From NCBI RefSeq assembly GCF_041200145.1, contig NZ_CP165734.1:7421001-7485000 (forward strand): a stretch of 64,000 nt of DNA, written 5' to 3'. The notes beneath the pieces are model-generated. The model did no database searches and was not told where the DNA came from. It saw only the letters and a program-made list of their open reading frames with translations. Shown here one piece after another: positions 35,747 to 45,405 of the stretch. How positions within the stretch are numbered: the stretch's first letter is position 1; every line of letters begins with the position of its first letter. Source of the stretch: Bradyrhizobium sp. LLZ17. Lineage in GTDB: Bacteria > Pseudomonadota > Alphaproteobacteria > Rhizobiales > Xanthobacteraceae. A program made the translations under genes and the position numbers.

Positions 35747-35776
35747 TCCCTCTTCCCGCTTTCGCGGGGAGAGGGA
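35747..35776. repeat. Intercistronic stem-loop after the binding-protein gene
   Basis: Arm TCCCTCTTCCCGC (35747-35759) pairs with the 13-base arm at 35764-35776 around a TTTC loop, with one G.U pair. It lies 6 bases after the SBP stop. The sequence resembles REP-like palindromes, with a degenerate echo (CGCAAGCGCGGAGAGGGA) at 35834-35851. It may protect the SBP message or dampen transcription into the permeases. Confidence 0.6.
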
Positions 35777-35884
35777 CTGTCCTTGTTTCATTCGACAGTC
35801 GCTGCACACTCCGCTAACAAGACGGCATCAGCCGCAAGCGCGGAGAGGGACGACAACGCACGGCAGGTTTAACCTCTTTCCGTC

Positions 35885-36832
35885 ATGGCTGAATCGGTCT
35901 CGAACATCACGGCCCAGATGCCTCGCGCCAAACTGGCGGGCCTTCTGCTGTTCTTCCTCGGACCGGCGGTCGTGATCTACACCCTGTTCTCGATCTATCC
36001 TCTCGTCGCGACGATGGCGCTCTCCACCTACACGAGCGACCCGTCTGGAGCCCGGTTTTTCGTCGGGCTTGCCAATTTCGAGACGCTGCTCGGTGATGCG
36101 CTCTGGTCGAAGCCGTTCTGGAATGCCCTCGGCAACAATCTGATATTCTTCGCCGTGCACATGTGTATGCAGAATCCGATCGGTATCGCGCTCGCAGGAT
36201 TACTCAGCTTGCCGGGCCTGAGACTCAAGGGCTTTTATCGCACCGTCATGTTCTTGCCGACGATGCTATCGGTTGTCATCGTCGGCTTCTCCTGGAACCT
36301 GATCCTGTCCCCGCTCTGGGGCGTGGCTGCCGGCGCCTTGAAGTCCGTGGGGTTGGGCTCACTGTTCGCGCCCTGGCTGGGGCTCGAATCGAGCGCGCTC
36401 GTAACCCTATCGCTCATTTCGGTCTGGCAATTCGTCGGCATTCCGATGATGTTGATCTATGCCGCGTTGCTCAACATCCCCGAAGAGCTGATCGACGCGG
36501 CACGCGTCGACGGGCTCGGACAATTCCGCATCTTCTTCCATATCAAGCTTCCGCTCGTCCTGCCGACGATCAGCCTGGTCTCGGTCTTGACCTTCGTCGC
36601 CAACTTCAACGCTTTCGACCTGATCTATTCGGTCAAGGGCGCGCTTGCGGGACCGAATTTCGCAACCGACATTCTCGGCACGTTTTTCTACCGGACCTTC
36701 TTCGGTAACCAGCTCCAGCTTGGCAATCCGACGATGGGCTCGGCGGTCGCGACCGTCATGTTCTTCATCATCCTGGTCGGCCTCTGCCTCTATCTCTTCC
36801 TCGTGCAGCGGCGCATCCGCCGTTACGTTTGA
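35885..36832 (+). CDS. Sugar ABC transporter permease (MalF/UgpA type)
   Basis: A 315-residue inner-membrane permease with six to seven helices. The EAA loop EELIDAARVDGLGQFRIFFHIKLPLVLP, which docks on the ATPase, is clear. The helix 2-3 region (NALGNNLIFFAVHMCMQNPIGIALAGLL) and the C-terminal FLVQRRIRRYV also fit the family. It starts 144 bases after the SBP gene, across the stem-loop. It forms the transport channel with the next permease. Confidence 0.93.
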   Translation: MAESVSNITAQMPRAKLAGLLLFFLGPAVVIYTLFSIYPLVATMALSTYTSDPSGARFFVGLANFETLLGDALWSKPFWNALGNNLIFFAVHMCMQNPIGIALAGLLSLPGLRLKGFYRTVMFLPTMLSVVIVGFSWNLILSPLWGVAAGALKSVGLGSLFAPWLGLESSALVTLSLISVWQFVGIPMMLIYAALLNIPEELIDAARVDGLGQFRIFFHIKLPLVLPTISLVSVLTFVANFNAFDLIYSVKGALAGPNFATDILGTFFYRTFFGNQLQLGNPTMGSAVATVMFFIILVGLCLYLFLVQRRIRRYV

Positions 36833-36843
36833 GGGGGAGCGGC

Positions 36844-37677
36844 ATGACGGCGGAGCAGCGCGCAAGGAGCCTCGGTGTCCACCTCGTCCTGGTCGCCTAC
36901 AGCCTGCTGGCGGTCGGTCCAATCCTGCTGGTCGTGATGAATTCGTTCAAGGTGCGCAGCGCCATCTTCGGCAGCCCGCTCACGCCGCCCGACGCTTCGA
37001 CCTTCAGCCTTGTCGGTTATGAGAAAGTTTTTCGCTCCTCTCATATCCTGACCTACTACTCGAATTCGCTGATCGTGACTCTCGTCAGCATGGCGCTCGT
37101 GCTGCTGTTTGGCGCGATGGCAGCCTGGGCCTTAACTGAATACCGCTTTCGCGGTTCGACGGCGCTCGCACTGTTCCTCTCGATCGGCATCATGGTGCCG
37201 ATCCGACTTGGCTCCGTTGCGATCCTCAACATGATGCGGTCCGCGGGCCTCAACGACACGCTGACCGCCTTGGTCCTCGTCTATGTCGCGCAAGGCCTGC
37301 CGATGTCGATCTTCATATTGAGCGAGTTTATCCAGCAGATCCCCAGGGACCTGCGGGACGCGGCGCGCTGCGACGGCGTTCCGGAAACCCGCATCTTCTT
37401 CGAAGTGGTCGCCCCTCTGCTGCGTCCCGCGATCGCGACCGTCGCCGTCTTCACCATCGTGCCGATCTGGAACGATCTCTGGTTTCCGCTGATCCTGACG
37501 TCGAGCGACTCGACGCATACGGTCACGCTTGGCGTGCAGCAGTTTCTTGGCCAATACATCACCGACTGGAATTCCGTGCTCGCGGCGCTGTCAATGGCGA
37601 TCCTGCCGGTCGTCATCATCTACGTGATCCTCTCGCGCCAACTCATTGCAGGCCTCACCTCAGGTGCAGTCAAATAG
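36844..37677 (+). CDS. Sugar ABC transporter permease (MalG/UgpE type)
   Basis: A 277-residue permease of six helices. The EAA loop reads QIPRDLRDAARCDGVPETRIFFEVVAPLLRP, and the C-terminus ends LSRQLIAGLTSGAVK, the usual MalG-type tail. ATG 36844 has GGGGGAG just upstream and avoids overlap with the previous gene; a TTG at 36829 is also in frame. Partner of the preceding permease. Confidence 0.93.
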   Translation: MTAEQRARSLGVHLVLVAYSLLAVGPILLVVMNSFKVRSAIFGSPLTPPDASTFSLVGYEKVFRSSHILTYYSNSLIVTLVSMALVLLFGAMAAWALTEYRFRGSTALALFLSIGIMVPIRLGSVAILNMMRSAGLNDTLTALVLVYVAQGLPMSIFILSEFIQQIPRDLRDAARCDGVPETRIFFEVVAPLLRPAIATVAVFTIVPIWNDLWFPLILTSSDSTHTVTLGVQQFLGQYITDWNSVLAALSMAILPVVIIYVILSRQLIAGLTSGAVK

Positions 37678-37685
37678 GTTTTTGA

Positions 37686-38831
37686 ATGGCCAATCTGCGC
37701 ATCGAGCATCTCAACAAGCGCTATGGCGCGGCGACGGTGCTCAACGACATCAACCTGGGCATCGAGGACGGTGAGTTCGTCGTGCTCGTCGGCCCATCGG
37801 GCTGTGGCAAGTCGACGCTTCTGCGCATGATCGCCGGGCTGGATGGAGTCTCGAGCGGCGACATCTATATCGCAGAGAGGCCCGTCAATACGCTCGCACC
37901 TGCGGCGCGCGGCATCGCGATGGTGTTCCAGTCCTACGCACTCTATCCGCACATGAACGTGCGCAAGAACATGACGTTCGGTCTGAAATTTACCGGCGTG
38001 GCGCCGGCCGAACGCGAGCGGCGCGTCGCGGAAGCCGCCCGCATGCTGCGGCTCGTAGACCTGCTCGATCGCTATCCGCGCGATCTCTCTGGCGGCCAGC
38101 GTCAGCGCGTCGCGATCGGACGCGCGATCGTCCGCGAACCCGCCGTCTTCCTGTTCGACGAACCGCTCTCCAATCTGGACGCGGCGCTGCGCGTCTCCAC
38201 CCGCGTCGAGATTGCCAACCTGCACAGAGTGTTGAAAGCCACCATCGTCTATGTGACGCACGATCAGGTCGAAGCGATGACGCTCGCCGACCGTATCGTC
38301 GTGATGAACAAGGGTCGCATCGAGCAGGTAGGCAAGCCGCTCGACCTCTACTATGAACCCGCTAACCTGTTCGTAGCCGGCTTCATCGGCTCGCCCGCGA
38401 TGAATTTCTTCGATGCAAAGGTCGAAAGCATCGAGGACGGACGCGCGCGTGTCGCCGGTGCCGGGTTTGCCGACCTCGAACTGCCGGCGGCATCGCTGAA
38501 GGCCGGCGATGCGCTGACGCTCGGAGTTCGTCCGGAGCATCTTGTCCGAGGCGTGGACGGCCCCTTCGCCGCGGAAGGCATCGTCGAGCTCGTCGAACGG
38601 CTTGGCGAGGCGTCGTTCGCCTATTTGCGCCGCGCCGACGGCAGGATGTTCGTTGCAGAGGTCCGCGGCCGCCTGACGCCGTCGCGAGGCGAGACGGTGA
38701 CGCTGGTTGCGGCGGCTCCCGACATACACGTCTTCGACGCCTCCGGCATGCGGGTTGCGGCGCAAACCGTTGATGGGAGCGATACGATGCCGATTGCAAG
38801 TTGCTCTGACGGCGTCATCATTCAATCATGA
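37686..38831 (+). CDS. ABC transporter ATP-binding protein (UgpC/MalK type)
   Basis: A 381-residue ATPase that powers the sugar importer. Walker A is GPSGCGKST (about 38-46), the signature LSGGQRQRVAIGRA (about 134-147) and Walker B VFLFDEPLSNLD, followed by the switch His in VYVTHDQVEAMTLADRIV. The C-terminal ~130 residues form the TOBE/MalK regulatory domain. It begins 8 bases after the permease and overlaps the phosphatase-like gene by 4 bases. Confidence 0.95.
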   Translation: MANLRIEHLNKRYGAATVLNDINLGIEDGEFVVLVGPSGCGKSTLLRMIAGLDGVSSGDIYIAERPVNTLAPAARGIAMVFQSYALYPHMNVRKNMTFGLKFTGVAPAERERRVAEAARMLRLVDLLDRYPRDLSGGQRQRVAIGRAIVREPAVFLFDEPLSNLDAALRVSTRVEIANLHRVLKATIVYVTHDQVEAMTLADRIVVMNKGRIEQVGKPLDLYYEPANLFVAGFIGSPAMNFFDAKVESIEDGRARVAGAGFADLELPAASLKAGDALTLGVRPEHLVRGVDGPFAAEGIVELVERLGEASFAYLRRADGRMFVAEVRGRLTPSRGETVTLVAAAPDIHVFDASGMRVAAQTVDGSDTMPIASCSDGVIIQS

Positions 38832-39406
38832 CGAATGTCATACGCTATCTGACCCATCCTCAGGTGAGTATCGATCCCTCGATTCCCGTTCCGTGCTGGG
38901 GACTTAGCGAGGTCGGGAAAGCGCGTACGGAAGCCCTCACGGTCGCGGGAGGGCTGTCAGGTACCACGCAGGTCGTCTCCAGCGCAGAGCGAAAGGCGAT
39001 CGAGACCGCTGAGATCATTGCCGCAAAGCTGGGCGTCGAAGTAGAAGTGCGCGAGGCAATGCACGAGAACGACCGATCGGCCACGGGCTTCCTCGTGCCC
39101 GACCAGTTCGAGGCGGTGGCCAATCAGTTCTTCGCGCAACCGCACATCAGCGTTCGTGGCTGGGAACGAGCGGTTGACGCCCAGCTGCGCATTGTCGGCG
39201 AGGTCGAGCATGTGCTGGCGCGCAACACGCCGGGCGACGTGCTCTTTGTCGGCCACGGTGGCGTTGGGACTCTCTTATACTGCCATTTTTCCGATTTGGC
39301 GATTGATCGCGCGCATGACCAGCCCGCTGGCGGCGGTTGCTTCTTCGCGTTCGGCTCGCATGGCCGTCGGGTGCTGCATGCGTGGCGTCGCCTCGAAGAA
39401 CTGTGA
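38828..39406 (+). CDS. Histidine phosphatase-superfamily protein with degenerate RHG motif
   Basis: A 192-residue protein of the histidine phosphatase fold. The second catalytic region VLFVGHGGVGTLLYC is well kept, and SSAERKAIETAEIIA matches the conserved Arg/Glu helix. At the N-terminus, where the family has RHG, the sequence is IRYLTHPQV. The nearby His of THPQ may take the role, or the protein may be inactive. The ATGA overlap with the ABC ATPase gene shows it is translated as part of the sugar operon. It might act on sugar phosphates, but this is inference. Confidence 0.75.
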   Translation: MTNVIRYLTHPQVSIDPSIPVPCWGLSEVGKARTEALTVAGGLSGTTQVVSSAERKAIETAEIIAAKLGVEVEVREAMHENDRSATGFLVPDQFEAVANQFFAQPHISVRGWERAVDAQLRIVGEVEHVLARNTPGDVLFVGHGGVGTLLYCHFSDLAIDRAHDQPAGGGCFFAFGSHGRRVLHAWRRLEEL

Positions 39407-39592
39407 CTTTGGCGAAGAATCAATCCCGCTTGCGCGGTCTTTGAAGCCAATATCCATTTCTTGAGAAATGCGCCGCGTGATCGGTGCTTCGATCCCACTC
39501 TGCAGCTTGACAAGCGTGACGAATGTTCTCGATGCTGCACCTCGCGGTGACGTATCCTTCGCACGGCTGGTGCGAACGCAAGGGCTTGTTCG

Positions 39593-40255
39593 GTGAGGAT
39601 TCTGATTGTCGAGGACGATGCCGCCATGGCGCGGGGTCTTGCCGAGCGGCTCAAGCTGTCCGGCTTCGCCGTCGATATCGAGTCTGACGGGGCTTCGGCG
39701 GCGCAGACTGCGTTGCTGGAGCCCTATAGCCTCGTCATCCTGGACATCAACTTACCAAACGTGTCGGGATTCGGAGTCCTGCACGAGATACGGCAAGCCG
39801 GCTCAACCGTTCCGGTCATGATTCTGACTGCCCGTTATGCGGTCGGCGACAAGGTCAGCGGGCTCGATCTCGGCGCCGACGATTATCTCTCCAAGCCGTT
39901 TGATATCGCCGAATTCGATGCCCGCGTCCGTGCGCTCGTGAGAAGAGGACAGGGACTTCCTAATCCGACCTTGATCTGTGGCCCGCTCGCGTTCGACCGC
40001 GCCGCGGGCACGATTACGTTGAGCGGCCGGCCGCTTGAATTGCGACGGCGCGAGTTTGCCGTGCTGGAAGTGCTGATGACCCGGGCCGGCAAAGTCGTGT
40101 CCAAGGAGCGCCTGATCGCGGAGGTGTTTGGCTTCGACGAGGCGGTAGCGCCGAACGCGGCGGAACTCTATGTTGGTCGCGTTCGCCAGAAACTCGGTCC
40201 CGCCGGGCCGCGGATCCGAACCGTCCGCGGGCTGGGCTATCTGCTGGAGGTATAG
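39593..40255 (+). CDS. OmpR-family response regulator (TctD-like)
   Basis: A 220-residue response regulator with a receiver domain (residues 1-115) and a C-terminal winged HTH. The acidic pocket is Asp8/Asp9, the phosphoacceptor Asp51 (VILDINLP), and the conserved Lys lies in YLSKPFD. The DNA-binding half reads LSGRPLELRRREFAVLEVLM with RTVRGLGYLLEV at the end. It starts at GTG 39593 and overlaps the kinase GTG by one base. It is paired with the kinase and is followed by a binding-protein gene and a citrate-type symporter, the neighbourhood seen for TctD/TctE tricarboxylate systems. Confidence 0.92.
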   Translation: MRILIVEDDAAMARGLAERLKLSGFAVDIESDGASAAQTALLEPYSLVILDINLPNVSGFGVLHEIRQAGSTVPVMILTARYAVGDKVSGLDLGADDYLSKPFDIAEFDARVRALVRRGQGLPNPTLICGPLAFDRAAGTITLSGRPLELRRREFAVLEVLMTRAGKVVSKERLIAEVFGFDEAVAPNAAELYVGRVRQKLGPAGPRIRTVRGLGYLLEV

Positions 40256-41675
40256 TGATCGCCACCTGGCGGCCGTCGTTGAGGCGAACGCTCCTCACCA
40301 ATCTCGTGGCGCCCGCCATCGTGCTGGCGATGGTGCTTGGAATCGGCGGCATGTTGCTGATCCAGCGGGTTGTCCAGACAGTCCATGACCGGTTGCTCGA
40401 TGGGTCGGTTCTCGCGATCGCCGAGCGCGTCGGCGTGGAAGATGGCGAACTGACCGTCGATTTGCCGCAGGTTGCGCTCGGCATGCTGGAAAGCCAGTCG
40501 CATGACAGCATCTATTATAGCGTGACTTACCTTGGCGAATTGATCACTGGCTATAAGGATCTTCCGCTGTCCGGCTTCGATCGATTGAAGGCCGGCGAAA
40601 CCGGCCATCACGACGGCGCGTACCGCGGCAAGACGGTTCGTATCGGTGCGCAGGCGCGGCAGGTTTACGGCAGGCCAGGGCTTGTCCTCGTCGCAGTCGC
40701 CGAAACGCTTCAGGCGCGCCGCGTCGTGGAACGTGAAATGCTGATCGGACTGGCGGTGCTCGAGGTCGGATTGATTGGACTGATCGGTTGCCTCGGCTGG
40801 TATGCGGTCGATCGAGGCCTGAGGCCGCTTGGCGAACTCAAGCAACAAATCGACGCGCGCGGTATTCAGGGCGGTCCAAATCTCAGTCCACTCGACCTTT
40901 CCCGGGTGCCGCAGGAAGCTTTGGCACCGGCGTCCGCGGTAAATTCGCTGCTACAGCGGCTGGATCTGGCCATTGAACTGGTGCGCCGATTTACCGCCGA
41001 TGCTTCGCATCAGATGCGCACGCCATTGGCGATATTGAGGACGCATCTCGATCTGGTGCGACGCCTTGGGTCGGAGACGCCGGCGGGCCAAGCTGCCCTT
41101 AACGAGGTCGATAACGCGATCAACCGCCTTGAGCGGCTGCTCAGGCAACTGGTGACACTGGCTCGGGCCGACGAGCAGAACATTGCGCAACCGGCCCCGG
41201 AGAACGTTGACCTGAACGACGTCGCCTTCAATGTCTTGTCGGAGCGTACGCCACAGGCTTTCGCACGCGATATCGACGTCCAGTTCGATCGATTTGACGG
41301 TCCCGCCGTCATCGCCGGCAATAGCGTCATGATCGGCGAATTGCTGGCGAACCTGATCGACAATGCCATCCGCTACAATTGCCCGGGGGGATGATCCTCG
41401 TTCGCGTGGTTGTTGATGCCGCCGCCGCGCGAGTTGAAGTCGAGGATACCGGTCCGGGAATACCGGAGGCTCATCTGGCCCGCGTCTTCGAACGTTTTTA
41501 TCGGATTCCCACGGCGAACGGCCCGGAGGGCAGCGGCCTTGGACTGGCCATCGTGAAAGCGTTGTCGGATCGTCTCGGGGCTCAAATCGTGCTTGCGCCC
41601 GGCCCGGAAGGTCGGGGCCTGCGGGTCTCCGTCAGCTTTCCTCTTGCCAACCGCGATAGTGAAAGCCCAAGCTGA
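40255..41675 (+). CDS. Sensor histidine kinase (TctE-like), one-base shift in a G run
   Basis: Inner-membrane sensor kinase, about 473 residues when the shift is bridged. A first helix is at about 15-38 and a periplasmic domain at about 40-160. A second helix at 162-185 is followed by the dimerisation H-box [14 protein letters not shown] with His252, and the N-box [13 protein letters not shown]. The ATP lid [23 protein letters not shown] and [12 protein letters not shown] are in another frame. The break falls in GGGGGG at 41385-41390; one extra G restores the frame exactly. A consensus error is likely. It starts at GTG 40255. It probably senses a carboxylate with help from the following binding protein. 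Confidence 0.85.
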
Positions 41676-41761
41676 GGCCGGATTTCGCACCGCCGTAGCA
41701 GAGGGTTGCAATCCTGACAAACTGAAGCCGTACCGCGGCGCCTGGATGAGGAAACGTGTCG

Positions 41762-42871
41762 ATGAAGGCTACGAAAGCCTTGGTCCTGTGCGTTGGAATC
41801 TTGCTGGCGTGGCCTGCCATGTCGGAACAGGCGCAGGTAAGCCCTCCCGACGGGCAAGCGTCCACTAGCGCCGGAGCCCGAGAGCAACTCAACATCGTAT
41901 CGACCACCCAGGACGCGGACGTCGCCGACTTGCTTGCCGATTTCCGGGCACGTCATCCGGACATCGAGATCGTCCATACGAAGATCAATTCGAACGACAT
42001 CTACAACCAGATCGTGGATCCCTCGAGCTCCAGCGCAGCACCCGGAGACATTATCTGGAGCTCCGCGATGGATCTGCAGATCAAGCTCGTCAACGACGGC
42101 TATGCTCAAACCTATGTGTCGAAGGAGATTGCCCATATCCCCGATTGGGCAATCTGGAAGAACGAAGCCTATGCGATCACGGCAGAGCCGATTGTCATAG
42201 TTTACAACAAGAAGCTCGTTGCGGAGTCCGATGTCCCCCGAACCCGCGCGGATCTGAAGAGCCTTCTAAGCCGAAAGCCTGACACATATCGAGGCAAGAT
42301 CGCATCCTATGATCCGGAGCAGAGCGGGACTGGATTCCTGTTCATCACGCGCGATGCCCAGATCACTAGGACGACGTGGGACATGATCCGCGCGTTTGGC
42401 GGCGCCGGTATCAAGCTCTATTCGACCACCGGGACGGTGCTTGATCGGATTTCATCCGGCGAACATCTGATCGCCTACAATATGATAGGGTCCTACGCGA
42501 TCGAACGGGCCAAGGAAGATGCCTCTATCGGAATAGTGTTTCCTGCCGACTACATCACCTTGATGTCGCGCATCGCGTTCATACCCGTCACAGCGCGGCA
42601 TCCGGAATCTGCAAAACTGTTTCTTGATTACTTACTTTCGGAACGCGGCCAGAAATTTCTCCTGGGCCGGTCAGTCGGTCCCGTACGCCTCGGTCTCGGC
42701 GCAGACGGCGTGATACCGGCCGATCGCATCGATGCTGTCAAGCCAATCCATATTGGTCCGGAATTGCTCACCTATCTCGATCAATCGAAGCGAGCTAGCT
42801 TTCTAAAAAGAGTGGCGCCGCGCATTGCAGGATCGATAGAAATCCAGGGGTTGGGATTTCAAACGAAATAG
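41762..42871 (+). CDS. Extracellular solute-binding protein, orphan (no permease)
   Basis: A 369-residue binding protein of the iron(III)/family-1 type with a signal peptide (MKATKALVLCVGILLAWPAMSEQA). The mature region begins LNIVSTTQDADVADLLADFRARHPDIEIVHTKINSNDIYNQIV, and the GTGFLFITRD and LFLDYLLSERGQKFLL blocks are typical. No ABC permease or ATPase is adjacent; the gene follows the two-component pair by 86 bases. It may deliver a ligand signal to the sensor kinase rather than feed a transporter, an arrangement known from several TctDE-like loci. GAGGAAA precedes ATG 41762. Ligand is unknown. Confidence 0.83.
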   Translation: MKATKALVLCVGILLAWPAMSEQAQVSPPDGQASTSAGAREQLNIVSTTQDADVADLLADFRARHPDIEIVHTKINSNDIYNQIVDPSSSSAAPGDIIWSSAMDLQIKLVNDGYAQTYVSKEIAHIPDWAIWKNEAYAITAEPIVIVYNKKLVAESDVPRTRADLKSLLSRKPDTYRGKIASYDPEQSGTGFLFITRDAQITRTTWDMIRAFGGAGIKLYSTTGTVLDRISSGEHLIAYNMIGSYAIERAKEDASIGIVFPADYITLMSRIAFIPVTARHPESAKLFLDYLLSERGQKFLLGRSVGPVRLGLGADGVIPADRIDAVKPIHIGPELLTYLDQSKRASFLKRVAPRIAGSIEIQGLGFQTK

Positions 42872-43173
42872 CATCCACGAGAAGCCCTCGATCTATGCCG
42901 CCTGACGTACCGCTCGATCGCTGAGTGGGGCGGTTGTGCATCCGCATGATATCAGGTCGACCGTTAGCCGCCGTGCCGAACCCCGGCTTCGACCGGATTT
43001 GGTCGCAACGTGCGGAAGTGACAGGTTGGTGACAGCCAGCTGATATACGGTGAGCGACCATCGCAGCTTGAACGACAGCGCCTCGCGCATCGGTCAACCC
43101 GGCCGCGGTCAAGTTCGCAACACCTGCCAGACGGGTGGACAAGACAAAAAATTATAAACAAAGGGAGGACGGT
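42872..43173. other. Intergenic region upstream of the citrate-type symporter
   Basis: 302 bases with no gene recognised. Presumed to hold the promoter controlled by the upstream response regulator, because symporter expression under such systems is typical, but I could not pick out a repeat or promoter element with confidence. Confidence 0.4.
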
Positions 43174-44481
43174 ATGACGGCTACCACCGGACAATCCAAG
43201 CTCGGCATGGTGCTGCGCGTCACCAGCGGCAACTTTCTCGAGATGTTCGACTTCTTTCTGTCGGGCGTCTACGCGTCGTACATCGCCAAGGCATTCTTCC
43301 CGCTGGAAAACGAATACGCGTCATTGCTGCTGACCTTTGTGGCGTTTGGCGCGGGATTTCTGATGCGTCCGCTCGGCGCCATCATCCTCGGCGCCTACGT
43401 TGATCGCATCGGCCGTCGCCAAGGCCTGATCGTTACATTATCCATCATGGCTGCTGGGACAGTGCTCATCGCATTCGTGCCAAGTTACGCGACCATTGGC
43501 ATATTGGCACCAATCCTCGTTTTGATTGGACGGCTGCTGCAAGGCTTCTCGGCTGGCGTCGAGCTTGGTGGCGTTTCTGTCTATCTCTCGGAAATGGCCA
43601 CACCTGGAAAGAAGGGTTTTTACGCGAGCTGGCAATCGGCTAGTCAACAGGTTGCGATCATCGTCTCGGCCTCGCTGGGTTTCGCTCTCAATGCATGGCT
43701 TGCGCCGGCACAACTTGACGGCTGGGGCTGGCGTATTCCGTTCTTCATCGGCTGCCTGATCGTTCCTTTCGTATTTTTCATTCGACGCTCGCTGCAGGAA
43801 ACCGATGAATTCCTGGCGCGGAAGCATCATCCGACACCCCGCGAGATCTATCGCTCAATCCTCGCAAACTGGGGCATTGTGCTTGCCGGAATGATGATGG
43901 TGATCATGACCACGGTGTCGTTCTACCTCATCACCGTCTACACACCGACGTTCGGCAAATCGGTCCTCAAGCTGTCGGCGGCCGATGGCCTGATCGTCAC
44001 GATTTGCGTGGGAATTTCGAATTTCATCTGGCTTCCCATCATGGGCGCGTTGTCCGATCGGATCGGTCGTCGGCCGATCCTCATCGCCTTTTCGACCTTG
44101 GCATTTCTGACGGCCTATCCCGCGCTTTCCTGGCTCGCCGCAAGCCCGAGCTTCCCGAAGATGCTGACGGTCTTGCTTTGGTTGTCTTTCATCTACGCCA
44201 GCTACAACGGCGCGATGATCGTCGCACTGACCGAAGTCATGCCGGTTGGGGTTCGAACGTCGGGATTCTCCCTCGCATATAGCTTGGCGACGACGTTCGG
44301 CGGGTTTACCGCGGCGATTTGCACGTGGCTGATTGCTGTGACTGGTGACAATGCTTCGCCGGGATACTGGATGAGTGCGGCAGCGCTTTGTGGTCTGGCC
44401 GGCACGTACTTGGTTTATCGGCCGCAAGAACAACGCTCGCTGTCCGGTGCCAATTCGGCGGAGACGGTGATAGGCGCGTGA
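43174..44481 (+). CDS. MFS citrate/tricarballylate-type proton symporter
   Basis: A 435-residue, 12-helix transporter of the MHS branch of the major facilitator superfamily. [25 protein letters not shown] at the N-terminus and [26 protein letters not shown] in helices 4-5 match CitA/TcuC-type carriers of citrate or tricarballylate. The loop motifs [13 protein letters not shown] and [16 protein letters not shown] are the usual MFS motif A copies. ATG 43174 has GGGAGGAC eight bases upstream. With aconitase and isocitrate dehydrogenase genes downstream, the likely substrate is a tricarboxylate. Confidence 0.85.
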   Translation: MTATTGQSKLGMVLRVTSGNFLEMFDFFLSGVYASYIAKAFFPLENEYASLLLTFVAFGAGFLMRPLGAIILGAYVDRIGRRQGLIVTLSIMAAGTVLIAFVPSYATIGILAPILVLIGRLLQGFSAGVELGGVSVYLSEMATPGKKGFYASWQSASQQVAIIVSASLGFALNAWLAPAQLDGWGWRIPFFIGCLIVPFVFFIRRSLQETDEFLARKHHPTPREIYRSILANWGIVLAGMMMVIMTTVSFYLITVYTPTFGKSVLKLSAADGLIVTICVGISNFIWLPIMGALSDRIGRRPILIAFSTLAFLTAYPALSWLAASPSFPKMLTVLLWLSFIYASYNGAMIVALTEVMPVGVRTSGFSLAYSLATTFGGFTAAICTWLIAVTGDNASPGYWMSAAALCGLAGTYLVYRPQEQRSLSGANSAETVIGA

Positions 44482-44557
44482 ACACCAATTGCTCGATGGC
44501 GTCGATCGCCCTCGAGCCACGACAGTCCCTGAATTTATGCATTGAAGGAAGTTGCCG

Positions 44558-45354
44558 ATGAGCGTGACGATCGTCGTGCGCAGGCTAACTGCGCTGAGCT
44601 TGCTAATTGTCTTGGCGGCTGCGGCGGGAATCGCTGAGGCGTCCGAGGTCAGGGTCATGATCTCTGGAGGCTTGGCGGCACCTTATAAGGTACTCGTAAC
44701 GCAATTCGAACGCGAGACGGGAAACACGGTCATCACGGCCTACGGCCCCTCGATGGGCACGACGGAGAACGCCATCCCGGTGCGACTGGCGCGCGGGGAA
44801 ACCGCAGACGTGCTCATCATGGTCGGCGATGCGCTTGCCGAGATGATCGAGCAAGGCAAGGCAGTCAAAAACAGCCGTGTCGACCTGGTACGCTCGCCGA
44901 TCGGGATCGCGGTACGCGCCGGGGCGTCGAAGCCCGACATCCGAACGCCTGACGCACTGAAACAGGCACTGTTGAACGCGAAGTCAGTTGCATACTCAGA
45001 TAGCGCCAGCGGTATCTATGTGGGCACTGAGCTGTTCAAGCGCCTCGGGATTGCTGCCGAGATGAAGGACAAAGCCAAGATGATTCCGGCTGAGCCGGTC
45101 GCGAATGTTGTTGCGCGCGGTGATGCCGAACTCGGCTTTCAGCAGATCAGTGAACTGTTGCCGATCGCTGGAGCCGACCTAGTCGGGCCGCTCCCGCCGG
45201 AAGTCCAAAAATCACGATCTTTTCTGCAGGCATAGCCTCCAGTGCCAGTCAGCCGGAAGCCGGAAGGGCTCTCATTGCCTTCCTCGCTTCAGCGGCAGCT
45301 GCTCCGGCACTTAAAAAAGCGGGTCTCGATCCCTTCGCAACATCGGAGAAATAG
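44558..45354 (+). CDS. ModA-type substrate-binding protein, orphan; one-base shift near the end
   Basis: A binding protein of about 265 residues with a signal peptide (VRRLTALSLLIVLAAAAGIAEA) and the fold of molybdate-type/ModA domains (SGGLAAPYKVLVTQFERETGN, GETADVLIMVGDAL, VAYSDSASGIYVG). The first frame ends at 45235. One extra A in AAAAA at 45207-45211 would continue it as ITIFSAGIASSASQPEAGRALIAFLAS and on to ATSEK at 45354, the proper family ending. It has no ABC partners. Such orphan ModA-like proteins are common beside rhizobial carboxylate genes. The ligand is probably an organic acid rather than molybdate, by context only. Confidence 0.82.
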
Positions 45355-45405
45355 ACCGGCTTCGGATCGGTGAGACGCGCACGATTCCAGCGAAGGGGAA
45401 ATTGA

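Noticed and set aside
37620..38825. 401-codon minus-strand frame over the ABC ATPase
   Set aside because: The plus strand encodes a full Walker A, signature and Walker B ATPase.
44558..45354. Molybdate transport function for the ModA-like protein
   Set aside because: No modB/modC genes nearby; the context is organic-acid transport.
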